Source of the DNA: Geodermatophilus siccatus
Lineage (GTDB): Bacteria > Actinomycetota > Actinomycetes > Mycobacteriales > Geodermatophilaceae
DNA length: 64,000 nt
Direction of reading: 5' to 3'
NCBI RefSeq assembly: GCF_900103785.1
Contig: NZ_FNHE01000011.1
Span: forward strand, 62,001-126,000
Both the position numbers and the translations under genes were made by a program. Below, piece by piece: positions 1 through 9,257 of the stretch. The notes under the pieces were generated by a model, which did not search any database, was not told where the DNA came from, and saw only the letters and a program-made list of their open reading frames with translations. Within the stretch, counting starts at the first letter, position 1. Each line of letters starts with the position of its first letter.

Positions 1-125
1 GGCTGGGGCTGGCGCTGGTCGCCCAGGCCGTCGCCCGGCACGGCGGCACGCTCACCGTGCGACCCGGCCCGGGGGCGCTGTTCACCGTCACCCTGCCCGT
101 CGGCGTACCGGCGGTGCCCCGGTGA
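1..125 (+). CDS. Sensor histidine kinase, C-terminal fragment
   Basis: Only the last 40 codons are in the window; codons are in register from base 3. The fragment carries the G2 box of a HATPase_c domain (LGLALV), followed by a conserved HGG and the closing beta strands (GALFTVTLPV), the normal end of a two-component sensor kinase. Its TGA (123-125) overlaps the GTG start of the response regulator that follows, so the two are translationally coupled and should form one phosphorelay. From the partner's family I infer a CitA/DcuS-type kinase sensing organic acids, but no sensor domain is visible to confirm this. Confidence 0.85.
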   Translation, partial: LGLALVAQAVARHGGTLTVRPGPGALFTVTLPVGVPAVPR

Positions 126-808
126 TCGGTGTCCCCGTCATCAAGGTGCTGGTCGTCGAGGACGAGCCGGTCGCCGCCGAGGCGCACCGCGCCTACGTCG
201 ACCGGACGCCGGGCTTCACCACCGCGGCGGTCGCCGGCACCGGGGCCGCGGCCCTGGACGCGCTGGCCCGCCAGCCGGTCGACCTGGTGCTCCTGGACAT
301 GAACCTCCCCGACGGCCACGGCATCGACCTGTGCCGGCGGATCCGCGGCGCCGGCGCCCAGGTCGACGTCCTCGCCGTCACCTCGGCGCGGGAGCTGGCC
401 ACGGTGCGCGCCGCGGCTGCCCACGGCGTCGTCGGCTACCTGCTCAAGCCGTTCACCTACCCGGCGCTGCGCGACCGGCTGGCCGCGTACGCCGACTACC
501 ACGCGCGGTTGCACGCCGGCGGGGACGCCGCCGGGCAGGACGACGTCGACCGCGTGCTCGGCGGGGTGCGCCCCAGCCGGCCGGCGCCGCTGCCCAAGGG
601 GATGGGCCGGGAGACCCTCGACGCCGTCGTGGCCGCGGTGCGCGCCGCCGGCGCGGGGCTGTCCGCCGCGGAGACCGCCGAGCTGATCGGGGCCTCGCGG
701 ATCACCGCCCGCCGCTACCTCGAGTACCTCGCCGACACCGGGCTGGTCGACCGGGCGCCGCGCTACGGCGGCACCGGCCGCCCCGAGCTCGAGTACCGCT
801 GGCGCTGA
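122..808 (+). CDS. Response regulator, CitB/DcuR family
   Basis: This 228-residue DNA-binding response regulator takes the phosphoryl group from the overlapping upstream kinase. The receiver domain occupies about residues 8-125: acidic pair in VVEDEP, phosphoacceptor Asp59 in LLDMNLPDGHG, and conserved Lys109 in LLKPF. The C-terminal third (about 165-228) is a winged-helix reader (SAAETAELIGASRITARRYL) like those of CitB/DpiA/DcuR regulators, which usually control uptake of citrate or C4-dicarboxylates. No transporter lies next to it here, so the target genes are unknown. The GTG at 122 is chosen because it overlaps the kinase stop. Family call is firm; the substrate class is inference. Confidence 0.9.
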   Translation: MIGVPVIKVLVVEDEPVAAEAHRAYVDRTPGFTTAAVAGTGAAALDALARQPVDLVLLDMNLPDGHGIDLCRRIRGAGAQVDVLAVTSARELATVRAAAAHGVVGYLLKPFTYPALRDRLAAYADYHARLHAGGDAAGQDDVDRVLGGVRPSRPAPLPKGMGRETLDAVVAAVRAAGAGLSAAETAELIGASRITARRYLEYLADTGLVDRAPRYGGTGRPELEYRWR

Positions 809-964
809 GCCGCGATGACCCGGGCGCGGTAGCGTGGACCCGAGCGGCGGGCCCCGCGCTCCTCGTGCGTCACTCCCGCGGCGTACCCGACCACCGGCCC
901 CGGCTCCCGGGGTCCCGGACCTGGGTCGCCCAGCCGCTGCGGTGGACGACCGGAGGTCGACGCC

Positions 965-1726
965 ATGGCGAACCCCGAACCGTCGGACCCCCTCGACCCG
1001 GTCGAGGCGCTGGAGCGGCTGGGCCGCCTGAGCCTCCGCGAGCACTGCATGAGGTCCCTGCTGCAGACGGTGGCGGACCTGGCCGGTGAGGTCGTGCCCG
1101 GCGATCCGGAGACCTCGGTGTCCCTGCTCATCAACGACCGGCCCGGCACGTCGGTGTTCACCGGAGAGCTGGCCCGGGCCTGCGACGAGAGCCAGTACGC
1201 CCGCGGCTACGGACCCTGCCTGCACGCTGCCGGCACCGGGGAGGTGGTCGAGATCGCCGACGCCCAGGCCGAGACGCGGTGGCCGGACTACACGGCGTAC
1301 GCCGTCGAGCAGGGCATGCTCAGCTCCCTGTCGGTCCCGCTGCCGATCACCGAGGGCATCGCGGGGGCGGTGAACCTGTACGCCCGCAAGCCCAACGCCT
1401 TCGACGAGGCCAGCCGCTCGGCGGCCGTCCGGTTCGCCGGCTACGCCTCGGTGGTGGCCGCGAACATGTACGCCCACGAAGAGGCCCGCGACCTGGTCGA
1501 GCACCTCGAGCGCAGGGTGGAGTCGCGCGCGGTCGTCGAGCGGGCCACGGGCATGCTCATGGAGCGCCACGGGCTCACGACCGAGCAGGCGCGGCAGGTC
1601 CTGGCCCGGGTGGCGAGGTACGCCGACTCCAGGGTCAAGGACGTCGCGGCCGGTCTCGTGCGGACCGGCGAGCTCCCGGGGGACGGCGATCCGGCGGCCG
1701 ACCTGCTCGAGGGCACGGGTCCCTGA
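965..1726 (+). CDS. GAF and ANTAR domain transcription antitermination regulator
   Basis: The 253-residue protein has a GAF sensor domain (about residues 25-165) and a C-terminal ANTAR RNA-binding domain (about 175-235; AVVERATGMLMERHGLT, then DSRVKDVAAGLV). ANTAR proteins bind paired hairpins in nascent mRNA and relieve transcription termination; the GAF part senses a small molecule or redox cue. Such stand-alone GAF-ANTAR proteins are abundant in actinobacteria. The ATG follows a good ribosome site (GGAGG, about 10 nt upstream). A TAGCGT hexamer near 832 may be the promoter -10. The gene is monocistronic and unrelated in function to the two-component pair upstream as far as can be seen. Confidence 0.9.
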   Translation: MANPEPSDPLDPVEALERLGRLSLREHCMRSLLQTVADLAGEVVPGDPETSVSLLINDRPGTSVFTGELARACDESQYARGYGPCLHAAGTGEVVEIADAQAETRWPDYTAYAVEQGMLSSLSVPLPITEGIAGAVNLYARKPNAFDEASRSAAVRFAGYASVVAANMYAHEEARDLVEHLERRVESRAVVERATGMLMERHGLTTEQARQVLARVARYADSRVKDVAAGLVRTGELPGDGDPAADLLEGTGP

Positions 1727-1819
1727 CCGCCCGCCGGAGTGCCGGTTCGGCGCACCCACCGCGCCAGGCGCCCGGTCGGCATGCCCGCCGGGCCGGGGGA
1801 TCGCCACCGGACGGCAGGG

Positions 1820-4061
<2,242 letters not shown>

Positions 4062-4072
4062 CGAGCCATCGT

Positions 4073-4102
4073 TGCATGGTCTGCAAGTTTGCGGACCGTG
4101 CA
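4073..4102. promoter_or_regulatory. Probable TetR operator (30-bp inverted repeat)
   Basis: TGCATGGTCTGCAA, 2-nt spacer, TTGCGGACCGTGCA. The arms are complementary at 12 of 14 positions (both mismatches are C/T changes). It lies directly upstream of the tetR start codon and would overlap its promoter. Length and symmetry match TetR-family operators bound by two dimers. Confidence 0.75.
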
Positions 4103-4128
4103 GAAGATGTCGCGTCGATCACCGCGCG

Positions 4129-4512
4129 TCAGGCCTGCGGTGGCGTCGGCGCGTACGCCAGCAACCGCCACGAGCCCCCGGCACGCGTCCAGACGGCGAG
4201 GGCCAGGTTGTCGAGCGTCTTCGGGACGCCGGCGACGTCGACCACCGCGGTCATCCGGCCGACGACGATCGCGGTGTCGCCGGTGACCTCGACCCGGTCG
4301 ACCGGGTGCTCGGCCCGGCGGTACACGTAGTGCCGCGACCGCAGCTTGGCCAGCCACTGCTCCTTGGTGTCGCGGGTGCCGCTCGAGTGGGTGTAGCAGA
4401 GCCCGTCGGCGAGCAACTGCTCGAGCGCGTCCAGGTCGCCGTCCACCATGGCCCGGTAGCGACGGTCCTCCGCCGCGAGCACCGCCTGCACGTCGTCTCC
4501 GAGTTCCGCCAC
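4129..4512 (-). CDS. SnoaL-like / DUF4440 nuclear transport factor 2 fold protein
   Basis: A 127-residue protein with the cone-shaped NTF2-like fold: the helical start [20 protein letters not shown], the LCYTHSSG strand, KEQWLAKL, and the terminal [19 protein letters not shown]4440 members are small-molecule-binding or isomerase-like proteins of varied role, so only the fold can be named. GTG at 4512 is the first start compatible with the domain; a long upstream open frame is GC-rich antisense and not coding. It is transcribed away from a second NTF2-like gene at 4595, making a divergent pair with about 80 bp between. No substrate can be inferred. Confidence 0.8.
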   Translation of the reverse strand: MAELGDDVQAVLAAEDRRYRAMVDGDLDALEQLLADGLCYTHSSGTRDTKEQWLAKLRSRHYVYRRAEHPVDRVEVTGDTAIVVGRMTAVVDVAGVPKTLDNLALAVWTRAGGSWRLLAYAPTPPQA

Positions 4513-4594
4513 GGCGCCATCGTGACCGGTCCTGCCGAAGGGACGCACCGCGGGCCCGGCGATGAGTCGGCGTGCCCGCGCCGGTCTGACCGTC

Positions 4595-5035
4595 GTGAGC
4601 GCGACCGATCCGAGGGACGACGAGGCCGCCGTCCGGGACCTGATCCACCGCTGGGCGCGAGCCGTGCACGCCGGCGACCTGGACGACGTCCTCGCCGACC
4701 ACACCGAGGACGTCGTCGTGTTCGACGTCCCGCCGCCGGAGGACGGTGTCCGCGGCCTCGACGCCCACCGGGAGACCTGGCCGGCGTTCTTCGACTGGCA
4801 GCGTTTCGGTGCGGCGTTCGAGGTCGTCGAGCTGTCCGTGACCGCCGGCGCGGACGTCGCCTGGGCGTACGCCCTGCTGCGCTGCGGCACCGGGGACGAG
4901 GTGGCCGAGCACCCCGGACACCGGCTGCGGCTGACCCTCGGCCTGCGCCGGGAGGGCGGCCGGTGGCGGGTCGCGCACGAGCACCACTCGTTCCCGCTGC
5001 GTCGAGCCGTTCCCGGGCTCAGGCTCGGGAGGTGA
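4595..5035 (+). CDS. SnoaL-like domain protein
   Basis: A 146-residue NTF2-fold protein: [20 protein letters not shown], the [13 protein letters not shown] strand, [12 protein letters not shown], and a final [15 protein letters not shown]. The closing HEHHSFP motif is typical of the YybH/SnoaL-like group, proteins of uncertain enzymatic role. GTG at 4595 places the fold at the N-terminus; an ATG at 4562 would add 11 residues and cannot be excluded. Its TGA overlaps the GTG of the truncated RNase Z frame, so the two were once one operon. It sits at the left edge of the accessory segment. Confidence 0.75.
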   Translation: MSATDPRDDEAAVRDLIHRWARAVHAGDLDDVLADHTEDVVVFDVPPPEDGVRGLDAHRETWPAFFDWQRFGAAFEVVELSVTAGADVAWAYALLRCGTGDEVAEHPGHRLRLTLGLRREGGRWRVAHEHHSFPLRRAVPGLRLGR

Positions 5036-5235
5036 CGGTCCGCGAGCTCGTCGTCCTCGGCACCGCCAGCCAGGCGCCCACCCGCATGCGCAACCACAAC
5101 GGCTACCTGCTGCGCTGGGACGGCGAGGGGCTGCTGTTCGACCCCGGTGAGGGAACGCAGCGGCAGATGCTGCTGGCCGGCGTCGCGAGCAGCGCGGTCA
5201 CCCGGATCTGCCTGACCCACTTCCACGGCTGCTAG
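5032..5235 (+). pseudogene. rnz: Ribonuclease Z, 5' fragment (truncated)
   Basis: The 67-residue frame matches the start of RNase Z, the tRNA 3'-processing metallo-beta-lactamase: [20 protein letters not shown], then [14 protein letters not shown], then LTHFHG. Full-length enzymes are about 300 residues and continue with the rest of the HxHxDH zinc motif. Here the frame runs into Cys-TAG directly after LTHFHG, removing the Asp-His ligands and everything downstream. The sequence after the break is lower in GC and unrelated. I find no remaining part of the gene in the window, so the rest was deleted or displaced by insertion. The fragment cannot be catalytic; a functional copy should exist elsewhere. 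Confidence 0.8.
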
Positions 5236-5267
5236 TGCTTCCTGATGCACAGATATCGAAGCCGAGG

Positions 5268-5774
5268 TCACTCACCACTGCCAGATGGGAAGGGACGCCT
5301 CCTGTTCCGGCTCCTCCTGCCGAGGACCCAGGCGACCGTCCAGAACCCGAGGACGGCTCCGATCGCGCAGATCCACACGAACAGCGGAACTGACGGCCGA
5401 TCCTCCGGTGGAGCCAACTCGTAGAGGACGGGCACGAAGACCCCGTAGCCCCACAGTACGACGATGATGAAGAGAACCAGCCCAGCGCGAAGGAAGTAGA
5501 CGTAGAGGGCCGTACGCCGGTCCAGCATGTGCCAGTTCCGGCGTGCCAACTGCTCGATCTCGGCCGCCAGGGTCCTTTTCAGGGGCCCGGCGACGTCCTC
5601 AGGTACGTCCTTCAACAACGCGGCGTGCTCACGGATGCGTCGCGGCAGAGTAGGCCACCGCAGGATCGGGATGAAGGCCACCGCGAGCGGCACCAGGGCG
5701 GTGAGTAGCTGCATGACCACGGTCAGCAGTCTAGGTAGCCGACCTCTGGGAACCGCTTCGCTTGGGAGCGGCAT
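5268..5774 (-). CDS. Hypothetical membrane protein
   Basis: A 168-residue protein, not recognised. Three hydrophobic segments are visible: about residues 19-40 (VVMQLLTALVPLAVAFIPI), 90-116 (AGLVLFIIVVLWGYGVFVPV) and 129-151 (LFVWICAIGAVLGFWTVAWV). They are separated by a charged helical stretch (about 43-88) and followed by a basic tail. The likely topology puts the Arg-rich C-terminus in the cytoplasm. The ATG at 5774 is the longest option; a GTG and an ATG about 20 codons in, just before the first membrane helix, are also possible. It lies in the accessory segment and its start faces the next gene, so a shared divergent promoter is likely. Confidence 0.6.
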   Translation of the reverse strand: MPLPSEAVPRGRLPRLLTVVMQLLTALVPLAVAFIPILRWPTLPRRIREHAALLKDVPEDVAGPLKRTLAAEIEQLARRNWHMLDRRTALYVYFLRAGLVLFIIVVLWGYGVFVPVLYELAPPEDRPSVPLFVWICAIGAVLGFWTVAWVLGRRSRNRRRPFPSGSGE

Positions 5775-5835
5775 GGAGTCTACGGAGGCCCCATCCCTTG
5801 ACGACGCTCAGACCGGGAGCGGAGCGTCCCGCACC

Positions 5836-6063
5836 ATGCCCGAGCTGACCCCGGCCCCCACCTACTTCGAGCTGGTCGAGCCCACCCTGACCGCACCGGA
5901 CGGCCGACGCATGTGGCGGCTGACCGACGACGTCCAGGTGACGATCTATCCCAACGGCCGGATCAGCGTCACCGACCGCACGCGTCCTACGTTCGATGTG
6001 CGCAACCGCCCCACCCGCAGGGGGACGGAGGTCGACCTGGTCCCACGTCCCGACGCGGCCTAG
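5836..6063 (+). CDS. Hypothetical protein
   Basis: A 75-residue soluble protein I do not recognise. It is rich in short strands: PTYFELVEPTLTAPDGRRMW, VQVTIYPNGRISVTDRT. A possible start lies 63 nt upstream at 5773, which has a GGGAG site but overlaps the start codon of the opposite gene; 5836 has GGAG about 12 nt upstream and I prefer it. The stop codon overlaps the stop of the convergent gene at 6060 by three bases. Accessory-segment codon usage. Confidence 0.5.
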   Translation: MPELTPAPTYFELVEPTLTAPDGRRMWRLTDDVQVTIYPNGRISVTDRTRPTFDVRNRPTRRGTEVDLVPRPDAA

Positions 6064-6263
6064 CCGCGCCGGTTCGGGTCGATCGGCAGGCCGCTCGGTC
6101 GCTCCCCGTGGGCCCGGTAGTCGGCGATGGCCCGCTCCCGCTCCTCCGGGGTCATGACGTGCGGCGGGGCGTACCTGCGCATCAGCTCGGAGAGGACTTC
6201 AACCTCTTCCTGGGCGTTCCTGATGTCCCGTCGGTCGGCGTCGGTCAACCAGCGGATCGTCAT
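6060..6263 (-). CDS. Hypothetical protein
   Basis: A 67-residue charged, probably helical protein (LTDADRRDIRNAQEEVEVL, then TPEERERAIADYRAHGERP); family not recognised. ATG at 6263 is chosen over a GTG at 6302 because the latter sits in the T-rich tail of the terminator at 6305-6337. It ends convergently with the gene at 5836, stops overlapping. Confidence 0.5.
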   Translation of the reverse strand: MTIRWLTDADRRDIRNAQEEVEVLSELMRRYAPPHVMTPEERERAIADYRAHGERPSGLPIDPNRRG

Positions 6264-6304
6264 GCGGGGAGGGTAAGAGCCATCGACAGTCCTGAACAGC
6301 ACAA

Positions 6305-6337
6305 AGGCCCTCTCCCTACGCTGCCGGGAGAGGGCCT
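6305..6337 (-). terminator. Intrinsic terminator
   Basis: Perfect 12-bp stem AGGCCCTCTCCC / GGGAGAGGGCCT around a 9-nt loop, followed on the minus strand by TTTGTG. It lies 15 bp beyond the stop of the secreted-protein gene at 6352 and should end that transcript. Confidence 0.85.
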
Positions 6338-6351
6338 CTTCCTGTGTCAGA

Positions 6352-6855
6352 TCAGCCCCCGCAGTGGGTCACCGGGTTGAAGCTGATGAGCGGGAAGCCC
6401 TCGACCATCAGTTCCCCGATAGACCCGAAGGGGATGAACTGGCTCTGTAGGGTCTGCGGTTCCTCAGTGAACAGGAACGTTCCGCTCGACACGACCTTGC
6501 CGTCGATCCGCCAGGTGAAGTCCACCACCTGACCGGTCGACATGACGTTCTGCTGGTCCAGTCCGATCGTGGGGGTCAGTTCGCACCCGTTGTCGAGTGT
6601 GACGACGTCCTGCTGCACGGTGAAGACGGCAGCGAGGGCTCCGCCGTGAGCAACGTGCTGAACGCACGACCTCTGGTCCGTGAAGTTCGGGCCAATGATG
6701 ACGCCGTCCAGCACCGGACGGAGGACGGCGAACCCGCCGTCCCGGCACAGGCTGGCGTCTCGCTGTTCACCCTGAGGAACGGGAGGGTCTGCCGCAGCAG
6801 TGCCGGTCATCGCCGCGAACAATGCGACGACGAGTACGAGCAGTCGAGTCTTCAT
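6352..6855 (-). CDS. Hypothetical secreted protein
   Basis: A 167-residue protein with a clear Sec signal peptide: basic MKTR start, hydrophobic core LLVLVVALFAAM, and a likely signal peptidase cut after TAAA (about residue 22). The mature part is about 145 residues, beta-rich, with Cys in ASLCRDGG, RSCVQH, NGCELT and the terminal THCGG, suggesting two disulfides. No family is recognised. The start is well supported by AAGGAG 8 nt upstream. A strong terminator follows. Its GC content is below the chromosomal genes around the segment, in line with acquisition. Confidence 0.7.
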   Translation of the reverse strand: MKTRLLVLVVALFAAMTGTAAADPPVPQGEQRDASLCRDGGFAVLRPVLDGVIIGPNFTDQRSCVQHVAHGGALAAVFTVQQDVVTLDNGCELTPTIGLDQQNVMSTGQVVDFTWRIDGKVVSSGTFLFTEEPQTLQSQFIPFGSIGELMVEGFPLISFNPVTHCGG

Positions 6856-6895
6856 GTGTCCATTCTCCTTCTACTTGACCGTGATCGGATGTGGC

Positions 6896-7063
6896 TTAGC
6901 GTCGCCGGAGAGGTCGTCTCAGTCGACGCCATAGGGCCCTGCCAACCTCATCCAGTAGATGAGGGTTCGGACAGTCGATCCCGTCCGAGCTAATCAATAG
7001 AAGTGGCGTCACCCCGTCTGATGCAGGAATCACGATGCGCGAGTCGAGCACCAAGCGATCCAT
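6896..7063 (-). CDS. Hypothetical small protein
   Basis: A 55-residue frame starting at ATG 7063, one base after the TGA of the DUF732-like frame, so the two read as an operon. N-terminal half beta-like (MDRLVLDSRIVIPASDGVTP), C-terminal half Arg-rich (LWRRLRRPLRRR). It ends in TAA, unusual in this window. Not recognised; it may be a remnant. Confidence 0.35.
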   Translation of the reverse strand: MDRLVLDSRIVIPASDGVTPLLLISSDGIDCPNPHLLDEVGRALWRRLRRPLRRR

Positions 7064-7064
7064 C

Positions 7065-7331
7065 TCAGTTCTCCAGCTGATCGCCGTGCTCGGGGCGCAG
7101 GAAGGTGATGGAGGCATCCAGCACGGTGTCGGAGTCCCGGTCGTTGATGCCGCTCTCCAAGCCGATGCCCCGGATCCAGTCAGGCGAATGCCCCTGTGCC
7201 AGCGCGTCGCACATCAACTGGCCGAAGCCCTCAACCTCACCAGCGGTGCCGTAGCAGGGCACCAGGCCTTCGTTCCGCATCTCCGCGAGGAAGGCGTCGG
7301 GGTCGGGCTGGAGAGCCTCGACGGCTTGCAC
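7065..7331 (-). pseudogene. DUF732-like protein, N-terminally truncated
   Basis: The 88-residue frame has the pattern of DUF732, a small exported actinobacterial domain: DPDAFLAEMRNEGLV, then GFGQLMCDALAQGHSP, then an end similar to the usual A...LCPEH (here ITFLRPEH, with the Cys changed to Arg). Family members carry a signal peptide or lipobox, but upstream of the GTG at 7331 the frame is closed by TGA within about 15 codons without any hydrophobic stretch. The protein has therefore lost its export signal. A remnant of a different gene begins on the other strand at about the same point, suggesting a recombination junction. Confidence 0.5.
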
Positions 7332-7382
7332 CGTCTTCCCCTCGACGCTGTTGGGCCCGCTGCACTGCGCGGCTCCGCTTCA

Positions 7383-7532
7383 ATGTCTGGAAGAAGCGGT
7401 GCGCTGGTGCTTCGGGGAGATTCGTACAGCTCGCTCGCACCCAACTGCTGTCCTGACGTGTCCGTCGAGGAGGTGTACATGTGGACGGGGACGGGCTTTC
7501 AGTTGGTGGATAGGACTGCTGAGCGAAAGTAG
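7383..7532 (+). pseudogene. Remnant: 3' end of a secreted-protein gene
   Basis: A 49-residue frame ending VYMWTGTGFQLVDRTAERK. The pattern NCCPD...VYMWTGTGF resembles the closing strands of small exported actinobacterial proteins (Cys-Cys-Pro followed by a W-G-x-x-F strand). Upstream of 7383 the frame only mirrors the DUF732-like gene on the opposite strand, so the 5' part is missing. Probably a gene fragment. Confidence 0.3.
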
Positions 7533-7728
7533 CGTGACAGCCTTGGATCTGTGAGCCAAACCCTACGGCCTGAGAGCCCGACGCGGTCCGACTACGGGCG
7601 CCGACCACCGCTGCCGTCCCGGAGGGTGGCTCCGAGTGAGAGACGGGACAACCGTATCCGGAGTACCCGAGCTAGCTCTGAGTGAGCGGCCCAGGTACGG
7701 CCGCCCGGGGCGGCCATGGGGTTGCTTC

Positions 7729-7935
7729 GTGCGCATCCTGGACCCGTTGGCGACGGCGTCTCCGCCTTTACGGGAACTGCACTCCTGCGGCCACAACTGG
7801 CGTGAGCATCCCGGCACGCCAGCGATTGACGGCGTGGAGTGCAGCGAGTGTGTCTACGAGTTGGAGCACGGGGAGCGGCCGAATGCCGTTCCGCTGTGCA
7901 CCAGAAGCCCTCCTGCGCCACTCGTGATGCGGTGA
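7729..7935 (+). CDS. Hypothetical small zinc-ribbon-like protein
   Basis: A 68-residue frame from GTG 7729; an in-frame GTG at 7636 would add 31 less convincing residues. HSCGHNW and VECSECVYEL give a Cys-His plus CxxC arrangement that could bind one zinc ion. No family is recognised. It lies in the accessory segment, about 200 bp beyond the remnant at 7383, and is followed by the hairpin at 7941. The stretch 7533-7728 shows no further gene. Confidence 0.35.
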   Translation: MRILDPLATASPPLRELHSCGHNWREHPGTPAIDGVECSECVYELEHGERPNAVPLCTRSPPAPLVMR

Positions 7936-7940
7936 CGCCG

Positions 7941-7969
7941 CTGTCCCTAGGTGGGCCGTTCAGGGACGG
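7941..7969. terminator. Hairpin repeat, copy 1
   Basis: CTGTCCCTAGG...TTCAGGGACGG forms an imperfect stem around GGGCC. It matches the hairpin at 53356-53384 at 25 of 29 positions, and both lie in lower-GC inserts just after a gene end. Likely a terminator carried with these segments. Confidence 0.5.
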
Positions 7970-8045
7970 TGGGCGGCCTCAGACGCACACATGCCAAGAC
8001 CGTCCCTCGTCTCTCACCAGGCCCGGAAAGGTGCGGCCTCAACGA

Positions 8046-8083
8046 CGAAGCCCCCGCCCCGGCTGACCGGAACGGGGGCTTCG
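8046..8083 (-). terminator. Intrinsic terminator
   Basis: Perfect 11-bp stem CGAAGCCCCCG / CGGGGGCTTCG with a 16-nt loop, 14 bp beyond the stop of the DUF4352-type gene on the minus strand. Confidence 0.8.
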
Positions 8084-8097
8084 TGCGTGTCGAGGTA

Positions 8098-8748
8098 TCA
8101 GCTGAGGTTGACCGTCACGCCACCAGAGAACGGCGAATCGTGGAGCTCAAGCGCGGTGAGCTGGGTCCCGACGGGGACGTCGTAAGCGATCTGCCCGTCG
8201 ACCGTGCTCCCGGGGTTGAGCTGGTTCAGGAACGTGCTCGTGTCCCCCAGGTACACCGCGGCGCTGCTGTCCGCCGAGTACTCCTTGCCCGCAGCGTCCA
8301 ATGCCTTCTGCGAGCTGGCATCGAGCAACTGGGCCTCGTTGCCGATGTTCTTCACGGTGAGCGACACGAGGCAGAAGGTCCCCTGCGCCGTCTTGGTCAC
8401 CGGGGCTTCCCCGAGCGTGTTCTGAGAACAATCCACACTCGTCACCGTGAACTCGAACTTGCCGTCCTGAGCCGGCTGGTTCAGGCCCACCGCGTTGACC
8501 GCGTTCTCCGACGAGCCGCCTCCAGTCGAAGACGAGCCGCCGTCAGAGGACGACGAGGACGAGCTGTTCTCGCCGCCGCCACTGGTGGCGATGGCGATGA
8601 TGACGATGAGAGCGATGACCGCGAGAAGGATGAAGCGCTTCTTCTTGTAGAAGGGCCGGCTGGCCTTGCGGTACGCCTTCTCAGCCTTCGCCTGAGCCTT
8701 CGCGCTCCTGGGGTCGGCAAACTGAGGAGGAGGAGTGGGATGAGACAT
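8098..8748 (-). CDS. Membrane-anchored DUF4352 domain protein
   Basis: A 216-residue protein with a cytoplasmic basic N-terminus (KAEKAYRKASRPFYKKKRF), one membrane helix at about residues 39-55 (FILLAVIALIVIIAIA), a Gly/Ser linker with a run of Ser (about 57-80), and an extracytoplasmic immunoglobulin-like DUF4352 domain (about 85-216: FEFTVTSVDCSQ, GTFCLVSLTVKNIGNEAQ, the D-x-x-G-K-EY strand, then VPVGTQLTALELHDSPFSGG). DUF4352 proteins are surface antigens or binding proteins of unknown ligand, common in Gram-positive bacteria and on mobile segments. No Shine-Dalgarno is seen before the ATG. A terminator follows at 8046. Confidence 0.85.
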   Translation of the reverse strand: MSHPTPPPQFADPRSAKAQAKAEKAYRKASRPFYKKKRFILLAVIALIVIIAIATSGGGENSSSSSSSDGGSSSTGGGSSENAVNAVGLNQPAQDGKFEFTVTSVDCSQNTLGEAPVTKTAQGTFCLVSLTVKNIGNEAQLLDASSQKALDAAGKEYSADSSAAVYLGDTSTFLNQLNPGSTVDGQIAYDVPVGTQLTALELHDSPFSGGVTVNLS

Positions 8749-9257
8749 GGAGGATCCCCCGTCGAGAACTCTGAGTGACGCAGATGTTTGATCTTGAGAG
8801 CCCTCTGCTCAGCAGATCATCTACGGCCAGGCTGGTGCTTTCGTCAGACTAAGTTCTGGATCTCCTCCGGTCATGAACCGTCTTCGACAATCCCCCCCGA
8901 GAAAGATGGCACGTGTTGCCAGGACGTACGACCGCAACGACCATCCCGCCGACCTGGTCGATCTGAGCGCGCCCGCCCGGCCGACGGGTTGGACGACCTC
9001 GAGTGGGCCGCCCAAGGACACGGTTGGACCAGCAGTCGCGACGGGCATGATCCGCGGGACAGGGCCCGGCACCGCAGTCGTGGATCGGGCCTGTGGCCTG
9101 CGGTGACGCTGGCACCGCCAACGCCATCAGCACCGCCCGCACCGCCGCAGACGCGCGACCCCCAGCGTCGGCACCCCGAACTGACGACGCCGTGACGGGA
9201 TGCCGACCGAGCGGATCCGCCACCGGCGACACCGGACAGCCCTGGCGTGGAGCGGCC
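8749..9257. other. Stretch without a supportable gene
   Basis: About 500 bp with several open frames on both strands, none with recognisable domains, good start sites or convincing codon bias. GC rises through the stretch, so it probably contains the right boundary of the accessory segment. I searched it for the missing 3' part of rnz and for tRNA cloverleaf ends and saw neither. Confidence 0.5.

Larger units (their letters stand above)
5236..9257. other. Lower-GC accessory segment (probable genomic island)
   Basis: From the rnz break to the DHFR-like gene the base composition drops visibly, codon third positions are less GC-rich, and the genes are small, secreted or broken (DUF732, DUF4352, several orphans). 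Two strong hairpin terminators with short T tracts occur here, a type rare in the rest of the window. No integrase, tRNA or flanking direct repeat was found, so the mode of acquisition is unknown. The right border is set by the return of high GC near 9250. Confidence 0.6.

Noticed and set aside
5230..5240. TAG at the end of the truncated RNase Z as another selenocysteine codon
   Set aside because: RNase Z has no Sec at this place, the downstream frame shows no RNase Z homology, and no hairpin follows. It is a junction stop.
6263..6302. GTG 6302 as start of the small minus-strand gene
   Set aside because: It lies in the tail of a strong terminator hairpin; ATG 6263 avoids this.
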